A stretch of 64,000 nt of DNA, from NCBI GenBank assembly GCA_963726795.1, contig CAVSDD010000003.1:186001-250000 (forward strand). Direction: 5' to 3'. Shown here piece after piece: positions 10,163-19,382 of the stretch (the first letter of the stretch is position 1; every line of letters starts with the position of its first letter). A model generated the notes under the pieces. It was not told where the DNA came from and searched no databases. It worked only from the letters and a program-made list of their open reading frames with translations. Origin of the DNA: Hyphomicrobium_A sp963726795. Its GTDB lineage: Bacteria > Pseudomonadota > Alphaproteobacteria > Rhizobiales > Hyphomicrobiaceae. The translations under genes were made by a program, and so were the position numbers.

Positions 10163-10891
10163 ATGGTCCCCGCCTGGCTCCACATTCTGGCAATCGTCGC
10201 GCTGCTTTTGGGCCTCGGCTCGGCAGCACTGATCGCGTTCGACGAGATCAAGTATCCCCAGCCCATGTGGATCATGAACGTGGTGTGGCCGGTCACCGCG
10301 CTTTATTCCGGGCCGCTCTGTGTATGGGGCTATTTCCGCTACGGACGCGCCGACGCGGGAAGCAAATCCGCGCACGGGGTGCACGCCAAAGGGGCTGGCG
10401 CGGAGCCGCCCTCCTTCCGGGTGATGACGGCGAAGGCGACGACCCACTGCGGCAGCGGCTGCGTCGTCGGCGACATCATCGCCGAGTGGCTGGTGTTCGC
10501 CTTTCCCGTGATCGCGGTGTGGTTCGGCTACGGCTCGATCTTCAACGAGATGATGTTTGCGGTGTGGATCGTCGACTTCATCTTCGCATTCGCGATCGGC
10601 GTCGCGTTCCAGTATTTCACCATCGCGCCGATGCGGAATTTGTCGGTCCGCGACGGGCTTATCGCGGCCCTGAAGGCGGATTCGTTGTCGCTCACGGCCT
10701 GGCAGGTCGGCATGTACGGCTTCATGGCGCTGGCGCAGTTCTACATTTTCCGCCGCGTGCTCGGCGCGGACCTCGAGGTCAATATGCCCGAGTTCTGGTT
10801 CATGATGCAGATCGCGATGATTGCAGGCTTCATCACCAGCTATCCGGTCAACGGCTGGCTGCTGCGCATCGGCCTCAAGGAAGAGATGTAG
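10163..10891 (+). CDS. DUF4396 family membrane protein
   Basis: A 242-residue integral membrane protein with an N-terminal membrane helix (WLHILAIVALLLGLGSA) and several more helices. The family hallmark THCGSGCVVGDIIAEW is present near the middle; the paired Cys and His there could bind a metal, but the function is unknown. YPVNGWLLRIGLKEEM closes the protein. It starts at ATG 10163. It lies convergent to the drug exporter with only 13 bases between stops, and about 100 bases after the sugar operon, so it need not be part of it. Confidence 0.8.
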   Translation: MVPAWLHILAIVALLLGLGSAALIAFDEIKYPQPMWIMNVVWPVTALYSGPLCVWGYFRYGRADAGSKSAHGVHAKGAGAEPPSFRVMTAKATTHCGSGCVVGDIIAEWLVFAFPVIAVWFGYGSIFNEMMFAVWIVDFIFAFAIGVAFQYFTIAPMRNLSVRDGLIAALKADSLSLTAWQVGMYGFMALAQFYIFRRVLGADLEVNMPEFWFMMQIAMIAGFITSYPVNGWLLRIGLKEEM

Positions 10892-10904
10892 GCGCGGGAC
10901 CAGT

Positions 10905-12173
10905 CTAGCCGCCGCAACCGTGGCGGCCGCCAGGGCGGCACAGCCCGTGCGGACGCTCCAGCCCCAGAACGATGACGAACGCCGCAAGGCTCAGGCAGGC
11001 AAAGCCCAGCGTCAGCGGCAGCACGCTGCCATTGAAATAGTGCCCGATGACGCCGCCAAACACCGCGCCCATGCCCGTCGTGGTGAATCCGATGAGGGAC
11101 GAGGCCATGCCGGCGTTGTGTCCCTGCGGCTCCATCGCGAGTGCGTTGAAGTTGGGCGCGATTAGGCCGAACTGGAAGAAGATCGCCGCCATCAGCACGG
11201 CGAACAGCGTGAAGCTCGCCACGCCCAAAGCGGCCGCACCCGCGAGCGCGAATGAGACGAGGGTGAAGCCGATCAGCGCCCAGTGCGACACGCGGCGCAT
11301 GCCCAAGTTCTCGACCAGTTGCGCATTGGTGAGCGACGCCAGCGCCATCAGCGAGGCGATGCCGCCGAAGGCGAACGGGAAGTTGTCGCCCAGCTTATAA
11401 ACGTCGACGAACACCTGCTCGGCGCTGCTGACATAGCCCATGAGGCAACCGAACATGCAGCCTCCGGCAAGAGCGTAAGCCAGCGTCTGCGGCGTCTCGA
11501 TCGCGAGCTTCAGCGAGGCGCCCAGGCTCAAAGGGTGGGTCGCGTCCTCCTCGCTTCTCGTCTCGGGGAGACGAAAGCCCGCCCACACCGCGACGATGAG
11601 ACCGACGACGAGCAGCAGCTCGAACATCCAGCGCCAGGTGCCGATCGCGAGAATGCCGAGGCCGACCGAGGGCGCCAGCACCGGCACGATGATGAACGTC
11701 ATCATGGCGAACGACATGATGCGCGCCATGTTGCGGCCCACATAAAGATCGCGCACGATGGCGACGGCGATCACGCGCGGGGCCGCTGCGCCGAGACCCT
11801 GCACGATGCGGGCGGCGAGCAGCATGGGGAAACTTGAAGACCGCGAGGCAACGAGCGATCCCACCACGAACACGGCGAGCCCGAACATCAGCACCGGCTT
11901 GCGCCCGAACGTGTCCGACAGACGGCCGTAGGCGAGCTGGCCCAAGGAAAACCCCGCGACATAGCTGATGATGACGATCTGGCGGTCGTTGGGGTCCATG
12001 ACGCCCAGCGCCTCGCCGATGGCGGGCAGCGCCGGCAGCATCATGTCGATCGAGAGCGCGGTGAGCGCCATCATCAGCGCGATGAGCGCGATGAATTCGA
12101 CTTGCGACAGGTCGTGAGCTTTGTGCGCGCCGGCACGCAGCGGCGTCGAGGAGGAAACGGGATTGGCTGCCAT
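10905..12173 (-). CDS. Bcr/CflA family multidrug efflux MFS transporter
   Basis: A 422-residue proton-driven exporter of the major facilitator superfamily (12-helix drug/H+ antiporter type). Diagnostic are IALMMALTALSIDMMLPALP in helix 1, the motif GQLAYGRLSDTFGRKPVL between helices 2 and 3, and the family motif AARIVQGLGAAAPRVIAVAI in helix 4. The rest has a regular hydrophobic pattern up to FACLSLAAFVIVLGLERPHG; the tail is Gly/Arg/Cys-rich. Bcr/CflA members export bicyclomycin, chloramphenicol and related compounds. It is a single gene with its own upstream region. Confidence 0.88.
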   Translation of the reverse strand: MAANPVSSSTPLRAGAHKAHDLSQVEFIALIALMMALTALSIDMMLPALPAIGEALGVMDPNDRQIVIISYVAGFSLGQLAYGRLSDTFGRKPVLMFGLAVFVVGSLVASRSSSFPMLLAARIVQGLGAAAPRVIAVAIVRDLYVGRNMARIMSFAMMTFIIVPVLAPSVGLGILAIGTWRWMFELLLVVGLIVAVWAGFRLPETRSEEDATHPLSLGASLKLAIETPQTLAYALAGGCMFGCLMGYVSSAEQVFVDVYKLGDNFPFAFGGIASLMALASLTNAQLVENLGMRRVSHWALIGFTLVSFALAGAAALGVASFTLFAVLMAAIFFQFGLIAPNFNALAMEPQGHNAGMASSLIGFTTTGMGAVFGGVIGHYFNGSVLPLTLGFACLSLAAFVIVLGLERPHGLCRPGGRHGCGG

Positions 12174-12621
12174 TATTTTGTGCCGACCTTTGCGTCTGCC
12201 GGTCCGCTCCCTTGGCGGCCGCAGTTATGGAACGGAATCATCCCGGCGTTCCGGCACAGGGTCCCGTCGTTGTTGTTGGTGCTCCTGCGGCTCAAATGGG
12301 CCAGCGCGGTTTGGCTGGCAAGAGCCCAGGCGGCATTGCGAGCGCGCCCGATGCGCGCAGCTCAAACTGCGCCCAGCCCGGTTAACCGGAAGGGTGATTT
12401 GCCGGGTTGCAGCGCCTTAACCGTGCCGCCGCCCCACTATGGCCGCATCCCCCCGGCTATGGAGCCCGTGGAACGGCGCTGAGATGGGACCAGAGGGAGA
12501 CCAGCGGGCAACACATGGCGCCCGATCGGGGGTCGCTCTGCAAAATCCTCAGCGCGCGGTTTTAGTCGGTACTGTATAGAATCGCGCCTTGCAAAACGCG
12601 CAGATTTGCAGCGAGGGGATC
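12174..12621. other. Intergenic region before the L,D-transpeptidase
   Basis: No gene is recognised between the divergent exporter and transpeptidase genes. A TATAGA that could serve as a -10 for the plus strand lies at about 12575, with no strong -35. The short plus-strand readings here are out of phase with any known family. Confidence 0.4.
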
Positions 12622-14505
12622 GTGCCCGAACATTTTAAAACGTCTCTTTTTTCGCGCCGCCTGGCGGCGGTGGCCACTGTTACAATCGCGAGCGCATTCG
12701 TGATCGCGGCCTTTGGCGCGGGCACTCCCGCCGCGGCGCAGCAGGGCTACGGCAACATCTTCGGCTACGACACCGGTAAGCCGCAGCCGCGCAAGCGCGC
12801 CGCGCGCCGGCATACCGCACCACGCGACGACACCGCGGTCACCGCCAAGGTCGCCAAGACCAAAGAGGCGAAGGAGGCCAAGGATGGCAAGAAGGACGGA
12901 AAGAAGGAGGCGGCCAAGGACGCAAAGCCGGCCGCTCCGACCGACCCCGTTTACGTCGTCATCTCGATCGCCGACCAGCACATCTCCGTCTATGACGCCA
13001 ACGGCGCAATCGCGCATTCGCGCGTCTCGACCGGCATGCCGGGCCATCCCACTCCGGTCGGCCTGTTCAGCGTGATCGGCAAGGAGCGCTGGCACCACTC
13101 CAACATCTACTCCGGCGCGCCGATGCCTTGGATGCAGCGCATCACCTGGTCGGGCGTCGCCATGCACTTGGGCGTCGTGCCGGGCTATCCCGCCTCGCAC
13201 GGCTGCATCCGGCTGCCCGCTGCCTTTGCGCCGCAGCTCTGGAACATGACGAAGATGGGCGCGCGCGTCGTCGTGGCGCGCCGCGATACGGTTCCCTTCG
13301 AGATCGCCAACGCGTTCCTGCCGCTGCCGAAGATGCAGCCGGCTCCCGGCACGCAGCAGGCATCGAATGCGCCGGCCACCGCGCCGATCGAGCTTGCGAG
13401 CATGAGCCCGCAGGCGGACGGGCCGATCGCAACCGCCGCCGTGCAGGATGCGCCAGCAGCGCCGGCAGCCGCACCCAAACTTCTCAACCCGATGGAGTAC
13501 GCGGCTGCCCTCAAGCAGCGGGCCACCGCCGACAAAGCGGCGTCCGAGAAGGCCGCCAAGGAATCATCGGCCGCCGCGCAGACCGCCGGCACGGAAGCGC
13601 GCCAGGCGGTCGACGACGTGCGCAAGGCCGTGGGCGACGTCAAAACCGCCGAGATGAAGATCGCCGAGCTCGATGCCGCCGCGGCGGCCGCAAAGCAGGC
13701 AGCCGACGCAGCCGCCGCCCAGGGTGCTCAAGGCGCACAAGCCGCCGCCGGGCAGACGCCAACGACCGCCCCGACCACGACGCAGGCGACGGTAACGACC
13801 GACGCCACCACGCCACCCGTCGCGAGCCCAATTCCCGCAAAGCCGCCGGCGCCGACTTCGACGCAAGCGCTCGGCAGCTCGCAGGCCGAAGCGGCAACCG
13901 CGGTTGCTCGCACCGCTGCCGAGGCCGAGCTGACGCGCGCGCGCACCGCGCTCGACGACGCCAATCGCCGCGAGGCCGAGAAGTCGACGGCCGCTTTCAC
14001 AGCGGTGCAGGTCTACAAGGCCGCCGTCGCCGCGAGCGAGGCTGCGGCCGAGACGCTGATCGAGGCCGGCCGGCGCGTCGAGCCGGTGTCGGTGATGATC
14101 AGCAAGAAGGAAGGCCGCGTCTTCATCCGCCAGGATTGGAAGGACGTTTACGAGGCTCCGGTCACCTTCAAGGATCCCGACCGTCCGATGGGCACGCACC
14201 TGTTCATTGCAGTGGCCGCGCAGCCGGACGGCTCCTCGATGCGCTGGTCCGCGATCACGGCTCCGGAGGGCAGCTCCGGGGATGGCGACCGCAAGCGCTC
14301 CAAGAAGGGTGCCGAGGAAGCTCCCCCGCCGCCGACGGGTCCTGCTTCCACCGCCGCCGAAGCGCTCGACCGCATCGAGATGGCGCCGGAAGCACGTCAG
14401 CGCATCGCCGAGCTGCTGTGGACCGGCGGCTCGCTGATCGTGACGGATCACGCGCGGAGCGACGAAATGGATTTAGATACCGATTTCATTGTCTCGACCC
14501 GCTGA
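12622..14505 (+). CDS. L,D-transpeptidase (YkuD), with long Ala-rich linker and second YkuD-like segment
   Basis: Periplasmic enzyme predicted to make 3-3 peptidoglycan cross-links or attach proteins to peptidoglycan. It has a signal peptide (SRRLAAVATVTIASAFVIAA..PAAAQQ), a Lys/Ala-rich stretch, and a YkuD domain at about residues 110-215 with the catalytic motif HLGVVPGYPASHGCIRLP (Cys about 195). Then come about 270 residues rich in Ala, Glu and Lys, likely coiled coil, and a C-terminal segment from about residue 489 (VSVMISKKEGRVFIRQ..PMGTHLFIAV) that resembles the start of a second YkuD fold without the His/Cys motif. I chose GTG 12622, which has GAGGGG upstream; TTG 12589 is the longer alternative. 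At 627 residues it is about twice as long as simple family members. Confidence 0.85.
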   Translation: MPEHFKTSLFSRRLAAVATVTIASAFVIAAFGAGTPAAAQQGYGNIFGYDTGKPQPRKRAARRHTAPRDDTAVTAKVAKTKEAKEAKDGKKDGKKEAAKDAKPAAPTDPVYVVISIADQHISVYDANGAIAHSRVSTGMPGHPTPVGLFSVIGKERWHHSNIYSGAPMPWMQRITWSGVAMHLGVVPGYPASHGCIRLPAAFAPQLWNMTKMGARVVVARRDTVPFEIANAFLPLPKMQPAPGTQQASNAPATAPIELASMSPQADGPIATAAVQDAPAAPAAAPKLLNPMEYAAALKQRATADKAASEKAAKESSAAAQTAGTEARQAVDDVRKAVGDVKTAEMKIAELDAAAAAAKQAADAAAAQGAQGAQAAAGQTPTTAPTTTQATVTTDATTPPVASPIPAKPPAPTSTQALGSSQAEAATAVARTAAEAELTRARTALDDANRREAEKSTAAFTAVQVYKAAVAASEAAAETLIEAGRRVEPVSVMISKKEGRVFIRQDWKDVYEAPVTFKDPDRPMGTHLFIAVAAQPDGSSMRWSAITAPEGSSGDGDRKRSKKGAEEAPPPPTGPASTAAEALDRIEMAPEARQRIAELLWTGGSLIVTDHARSDEMDLDTDFIVSTR

Positions 14506-14742
14506 GCGAACTCACGCAATCGCACGCCAGAGCTCTACTTGCTCCGGCAACCGTTAGCGGGGCCGGCGCCGCGCCTTCCAGCCGATAGAGCATTGGCGGC
14601 GGTCCGGCGACGTGCTGACCCCTCCGAGTGGCCGCGCAGGTTACTCAACAACCACGAAAAAGTGCGTGTGCGCATAACGCGCCGTTATCCCTTGGTTTGC
14701 TACTCTGGATTGTTGTGAACAGCGACCACCAGGGTCCAGCGC

Positions 14743-15621
14743 GTGAATTTGTTTCGCAGGTCAAAACCGCAGCCCGCTCCAACCGAGGAAGCGGAGCCGC
14801 AGATCGACCCGGTAACGGGCGATCCTATCGATTCCAACATATCGGTGCTCGAGGCGCTCGTCTGCGAAACGCATTCAGCCTCCCTGCTGACCGCCACCAT
14901 CGCCAGCGCGGTCAACGCTTTCAAGCGTGAGACTACGGCCCGCAACGAAGCCCAGATCAAACCCTACATTCCTCGCGAGCCGGCGATCATCTCGGTGTTG
15001 CGCAAAGGCATGCTCGAAGTCGACCTCGACGAGGAGACGGTCGCGGTCGTCATCGAATTCTTCGACGGCCTTGGTCCGGCGCGCATCGCGCTCGATCAAT
15101 ACTTCGCCGACGCCAACCACATCGGCGCGGAGCGTGCGTCCGCGTTGCACCTGCTCAGCCTCAGCACGTCGTGGAGGCAAAGTTGCGAGCGCGCGCTCGC
15201 CGCAACGCGCAAGCTGAACCCCTACCTCGGCACCCTGCCCGACCAGTATGCGAGCAACTCGCAGATCCTGACCGAGCTGCTGCAGGAGGCCATCATCGGC
15301 GGGTCGCCGTGCATCGACCACAAGGGCCGCATCTCGCTTCCCGATTTGCCGCAACGCCGCCGCAACGCGCGCCGCACCATTTGCCAGCCGTGCACGCTCA
15401 CCCACAACCGCACGACCTCGGAAGCATTCGTGCGCGACGTGTCGCCGGGCGGCTTTGGGCTCGAGCGCGTTCCCCAGCTGCAGCCGAAATCCCTGGTTCT
15501 GATCGAGCTGCCGAGCGGGCGCCGCTTCACCGCCGTCGTCGCCTGGTGCGAGGCCGACAAGGCCGGCGTGCGGTTTGCCCGCACGCTTCTGCCCAACGAT
15601 CCGCTGCTGTCGGGCGAGTGA
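14743..15621 (+). CDS. PilZ-domain protein, probable cyclic-di-GMP effector
   Basis: A 292-residue protein without signal or membrane segments. The N-terminal 200 residues are helical and unassigned (EALVCETHSASLLTATIASA; DEETVAVVIEFFDGLGPARIA). The C-terminus is a PilZ domain: the binding motif RxxxR occurs as RRNAR and is followed at the usual distance by DVSPGGFGLE (D/NxSxxG), then VLIELPSGRRFTAVVAWCE. PilZ domains bind cyclic-di-GMP and change motility, polymer export or adhesion. Translation starts at GTG 14743. It precedes the FIST/kinase genes, separated by about 140 bases, which suggests a related signalling task. Confidence 0.75.
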   Translation: MNLFRRSKPQPAPTEEAEPQIDPVTGDPIDSNISVLEALVCETHSASLLTATIASAVNAFKRETTARNEAQIKPYIPREPAIISVLRKGMLEVDLDEETVAVVIEFFDGLGPARIALDQYFADANHIGAERASALHLLSLSTSWRQSCERALAATRKLNPYLGTLPDQYASNSQILTELLQEAIIGGSPCIDHKGRISLPDLPQRRRNARRTICQPCTLTHNRTTSEAFVRDVSPGGFGLERVPQLQPKSLVLIELPSGRRFTAVVAWCEADKAGVRFARTLLPNDPLLSGE

Positions 15622-15765
15622 GCGGGGCGCGCGCAGCCCTCCCTAGTCCCACTGCGCGCCGCGATCGCTCTGCTCAGGATTTGCCGCGGCAGATATGCTG
15701 TGGCAGCGTTCGATCCTTCAGGGACGAAGGCCTTGAAGCGAAGGCCTCGAAGTGAAGGAATAGGC

Positions 15766-16932
15766 GTGGCCCGGGCTCAGTGGTCCCCAAGTGCGTGCGG
15801 CATCCGCGTTGCGTCGAGCACGCTGGCATCGACGCGTGCAGCAGTGGCAGAGATCAAGGAGCGGCTCGGCTCAGGCGCCTTCCAGCGCATCGTCACCTAC
15901 TTCGCGATCGAGCACGACGCAAAATCGCTCGCTGCCGCACTGACGGAAGCCTTTCCCGGCGTCCCCGTCTCGGGTTGCTCCACTGCCGGTGAGATCGGAC
16001 CGTCCGGCATGATGCAGGGCGGCGTGCTCGTCATCGCCTTTCCGCAAGCCGGCTTTCGCGTGCATGGCGAACTCATTTCCGATATCGGCCAATTCGGCGT
16101 CGAGCGCGCGACGCAGGCGGCCCGACGTCTCAAATCGCAGCTGCCGGCTCCGGGTGATGGTCCGCGCCAGGGCAACGTCTTTGCGCTGCTGCTGGTCGAT
16201 GGCCTTTCGAACCAGGAGGAGACCGTCGTTGCGGCGATCCACTGGGAGCTCGACGACATCCCGTTGGTAGGCGGTTCCGCCGGCGACGGGTTGGCATTCC
16301 GCAAAACCGCGCTCATCCACGATGGCCAGGTGGCGAACAGCGCGGCGATCCTGCTGATGGTCGAGAGCGATTTTCCGTTCCTGGTATTCAAGACGCAGAA
16401 CTTCGAGCCGACCGCGACGAAGCTGGTGGTCACCGCGGCAGATGCCGAAAACCGCATCGTCTATGAGCTCAACGCCGAGCCCGCAGCGCGCGAATACGCG
16501 TCTGCCATCGGGCTCCTGCCCGACGACCTCGGCCCTTTCAGCTTCGCGTCCTACCCCCTCGTGGTGAAGGTGGGCGGCGACTACTTCTGCCGCTCGATCC
16601 GCAACATGAATGCCGACGGCAGCCTGTCGTTCTTCTGCGCCATCGACGAAGGTCTAGTTTTCACCGTGGCACGGCCGCAGGATATGGTGCGCTCCACCAA
16701 GAGCACGTTCGAGGAGCTCGACGCCAAGCTCGGCGGCATTGACCTCGTCATGGGCTTTGACTGCATCCTGCGCCGGCTCGACGCAGAGAACCGCCAGATC
16801 CGCCACCAGATGAACGTGCTGTACCAGGAGTATTCGGTCGCCGGCTTCCATACGTACGGCGAGCAATACAATGCCATGCACTTGAACCAGACCTTGACCG
16901 GCATCGCCTTCGGCCAGCGCAAGGACTCCTGA
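15766..16932 (+). CDS. FIST-domain sensory protein (NosP-like)
   Basis: A cytosolic protein of about 388 residues with FIST_N (residues about 30-220: VSGCSTAGEIGPSGMM, LLVDGLSNQEETVV, PLVGGSAGDGLAF) and FIST_C (about 230-380: EYASAIGLLPDD, FFCAIDEGLVFTVARPQDMV, GFHTYGEQYN). FIST proteins sense small ligands; the NosP group binds nitric oxide through haem and regulates a partner hybrid kinase. I chose GTG 15766 because GAAGGA sits 6 bases upstream; GTG 15700 is longer but has no such site. The kinase gene begins one base after the stop, so the pair is co-translated. The nitric oxide role is inferred from the pairing. Confidence 0.8.
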   Translation: MARAQWSPSACGIRVASSTLASTRAAVAEIKERLGSGAFQRIVTYFAIEHDAKSLAAALTEAFPGVPVSGCSTAGEIGPSGMMQGGVLVIAFPQAGFRVHGELISDIGQFGVERATQAARRLKSQLPAPGDGPRQGNVFALLLVDGLSNQEETVVAAIHWELDDIPLVGGSAGDGLAFRKTALIHDGQVANSAAILLMVESDFPFLVFKTQNFEPTATKLVVTAADAENRIVYELNAEPAAREYASAIGLLPDDLGPFSFASYPLVVKVGGDYFCRSIRNMNADGSLSFFCAIDEGLVFTVARPQDMVRSTKSTFEELDAKLGGIDLVMGFDCILRRLDAENRQIRHQMNVLYQEYSVAGFHTYGEQYNAMHLNQTLTGIAFGQRKDS

Positions 16933-16933
16933 C

Positions 16934-18325
16934 ATGGCCGCCCCGATCGATGCTCTCTCCAGTGGCTCGCTCGTTGACGATCTCGAGCGCCAGATCGCCA
17001 AGCTGACGAAGATCAACGCCGCGCTGATGCAGCGCGTCGAGAAGTCGATGGACCAGCAGGCCAACGCCTATTCGCTGTTCCAGACCGCGATCACGCTCGA
17101 GGGCCAGGTGCGGGTGCGAACCGAGGAATTGAAGAGCGCGCTGTCGCGGCTGGAGCGGACCAACGACGAGCTTACGGCGGCACGCGATACCTCCGAGCAC
17201 GCCAACCGCTTCAAGACGCGCTTCTTTACCGCCGTCGGCCACGATCTGCTGCAGCCGCTGCACGCGGCGCGGCTGTCCGTCAGCGCGCTTGCCGAGCCGA
17301 GCGGCGACCCGCACCAGCGCCGCCTCGCTGAGCGGATCGAGCACGCGCTGGAAACGATGGAAGAACTGCTCAAATCCATCCTCGATATCTCGAAGCTGGA
17401 AGCCGGCGTGATCCAGCCGTCGCTGCGCTCGCTGGCGCTCGACGAGCTGCTGTCCTCGCTGATGCAGGATGTGGAGCCGCTGGCGCGCGCCAAGAACCTG
17501 GCGCTCACCTGGCGGCGCAGTCGACTTGCCGTGGTCTCAGATCCCTTAATGCTGCGGCGTATCGTGCAGAACCTCGTGACCAACGCGGTGCAGTACACGC
17601 GCAAGGGCGGCGTCAAGGTTGTAGCTCGCCGCCGCGGCGCGCATGTGCGCATCGAAGTTTGGGACACCGGACCCGGCATACCGCCCGCCGAGCGCAAGCT
17701 GATCTTCGAGGAATTCCAGCGCGGGCCCTCGTCCGACAAGCCGGCGATCGGCGGCTTTGGCCTCGGGCTGTCGATCGTGAAGCGCATGGCGGAGACGCTC
17801 GATCACCCGCTCGACTTGTGCTCCAAGCTCGGCCACGGCACGCGCTTTTCCATTACCGCGCCGATGGCCGGCACGATCGACCCCTTCCCGGAGGTGGCCA
17901 CGCCGGCGACCACTCCGCGCAGCTACGGCATGACCGGCGCCAAGGTGGTGGTGATCGACAACGACCCCGTCGTACTCGATGCGATGCAGGCGCTGCTCGA
18001 GAGCTGGACGTGCGACGTCCGCCTGCTCGGCGGTCTGGGCGAGGTCGATGCCCTCGTTGCCGAACGAGCCTTCCGCCCCGACATCATCATCGCCGACTAC
18101 CACCTCAATGCCGGTGCCTGCGGATTGACGGGAGTTGAGCGGCTGCGCGATGCGGTGGGCGAATCCGATCTGCCGGCGCTCGTCGTCACCGCGGACCGCT
18201 CACCGGAGGTTGCCGACACGGTGCGCGCGGCCCGATGCGAGATGCTCTTAAAGCCGGTGAAACCCGCCGAGCTGCGCGCCCTGATGATGCATTGCCTCGC
18301 CGGTCACGCGGTCGCGCCGAGCTGA
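16934..18325 (+). CDS. Hybrid sensor histidine kinase/response regulator (NahK-like)
   Basis: A 463-residue cytosolic kinase. An N-terminal coiled coil (LERQIAKLTKINAALMQRVE) leads to the phosphorylated-His region FFTAVGHDLLQPLHAARL (His about 102), then the ATP-binding domain with NLVTNAVQYT, DTGPGIP and GFGLGLSIVKRM, and a C-terminal receiver domain (VVVIDNDPVVLDAM; phospho-Asp in DIIIADYHL about residue 387; LLKPVKPAEL). The HDLLQPL...ARL form of the His box is typical of NahK-type kinases that partner with FIST proteins. It lacks a membrane sensor, which agrees with taking its signal from the FIST protein. It stops 2 bases before the stop of the opposite LuxR-type regulator. Confidence 0.85.
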   Translation: MAAPIDALSSGSLVDDLERQIAKLTKINAALMQRVEKSMDQQANAYSLFQTAITLEGQVRVRTEELKSALSRLERTNDELTAARDTSEHANRFKTRFFTAVGHDLLQPLHAARLSVSALAEPSGDPHQRRLAERIEHALETMEELLKSILDISKLEAGVIQPSLRSLALDELLSSLMQDVEPLARAKNLALTWRRSRLAVVSDPLMLRRIVQNLVTNAVQYTRKGGVKVVARRRGAHVRIEVWDTGPGIPPAERKLIFEEFQRGPSSDKPAIGGFGLGLSIVKRMAETLDHPLDLCSKLGHGTRFSITAPMAGTIDPFPEVATPATTPRSYGMTGAKVVVIDNDPVVLDAMQALLESWTCDVRLLGGLGEVDALVAERAFRPDIIIADYHLNAGACGLTGVERLRDAVGESDLPALVVTADRSPEVADTVRAARCEMLLKPVKPAELRALMMHCLAGHAVAPS

Positions 18326-18327
18326 TC

Positions 18328-19005
18328 CTAGCTCGTGTTGGACCCGGAGTGCTGCGCTAAGATCGCGTCGAAATCGATCTTGGATGCCTCGATCACCGCT
18401 TGCGTGCGCGAGGAAACCTTGAGCTTGCGCAAAATCTCCGACACGTGCGCCTTGACCGTCGTTTCGCCGACGCCGAGATCGTAGGCGATCTGCTTGTTGA
18501 GCAAGCCCTGCCGCAGCATCTGCAGCACGCGCACCTGCTGCGGTGTCAGCGAGGCCAGCCGCACCATGAGCTGGGAAGTTCCCGGGACGGAATCGTCCAC
18601 CGGCGGCACATAGCCTTTCGGCAGCACGACCGAGCCCGCCAGCACCTCGCGGATGGCGTTGCCAAGCTCAAAACCGCGCGTCGATTTGGAAATGAACCCC
18701 GCCGCTCCGCAGGACATGACTTCGTGGATGATACGAGGATCCTCCAGCGCCGACACGACGACGATCGGCAGGCGCGGATGGCGCGTACGCAATTCGAGCA
18801 GCCCGTCGAGCCCGCGGGTGCCGGGCATCGACAGGTCGAGCAGCACCAGGTCGAAGGGGCCGTCCTTCTCGAGGATCGCGCGCGCGGCCTCGATCGAGGC
18901 GGCTTCCGATAGTTTCGCGTCGCTGAAGGCGCCCTGGATGACGAGCTTCAGCGCTTCCACGAAGAGCGGATGGTCGTCGACGATCAGTATGCTCGCGCGC
19001 ACCAT
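18328..19005 (-). CDS. LuxR-family (NarL-type) response regulator
   Basis: A 225-residue two-component regulator. The receiver domain begins ASILIVDDHPLFVEALKLV and has the phospho-acceptor in DLVLLDLSMPGTRG and the switch residues in VVVSALEDPR and GAAGFISKS. The DNA-binding domain reads LTPQQVRVLQMLRQGLLNKQ and GVGETTVKAHVSEILRKLKV, a standard GerE/LuxR helix-turn-helix. Start ATG 19005 places the receiver domain at the N-terminus; a longer reading to 19071 adds residues foreign to the family. It faces the kinase gene tail to tail and is a plausible output of that kinase. Confidence 0.85.
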   Translation of the reverse strand: MVRASILIVDDHPLFVEALKLVIQGAFSDAKLSEAASIEAARAILEKDGPFDLVLLDLSMPGTRGLDGLLELRTRHPRLPIVVVSALEDPRIIHEVMSCGAAGFISKSTRGFELGNAIREVLAGSVVLPKGYVPPVDDSVPGTSQLMVRLASLTPQQVRVLQMLRQGLLNKQIAYDLGVGETTVKAHVSEILRKLKVSSRTQAVIEASKIDFDAILAQHSGSNTS

Positions 19006-19382
19006 ACATCCGCCGAAAGTCATGGGGCCCGGCTGGGATCTCGCAGCCGCCGGCCATGGTCCAAAAACCATGGCTTGGAGACCAACGAGAGTAGTTGGTC
19101 ATTCTTCCACGGGCCAGCCACCAGCAGGGCACCGCAACATCGGATGATCCACCGAAATGCGCTAAGAAAGTGCTTTTTGCCGTAGGCGGACTAAGGCCTC
19201 CGCCGGCTTGCCCCATCAACGTAGCCGATGAGCGCAACTCACGACGTTGGAGCATCGGTCCATTAACGATCGCCATGCGAAGCTGCCTCGCAACGCAACG
19301 CGCCCTTGACCCTGCGCTGCTTCCAAGCAATCTGCCGCGCAGCGCGATGTGCGCGATCACAGCGGGGGCCGACCCTTCGTTC
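19006..19382. other. Intergenic region between response regulator and ubiB
   Basis: This divergent region has no recognised gene. It holds a perfect 7-bp-arm hairpin CCATGGT-ccaaaa-ACCATGG at 19054-19073, upstream of the regulator gene, which could be an operator. The ubiB frame is open back to 19095, but the residues before 19383 do not look like the family. Confidence 0.4.
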
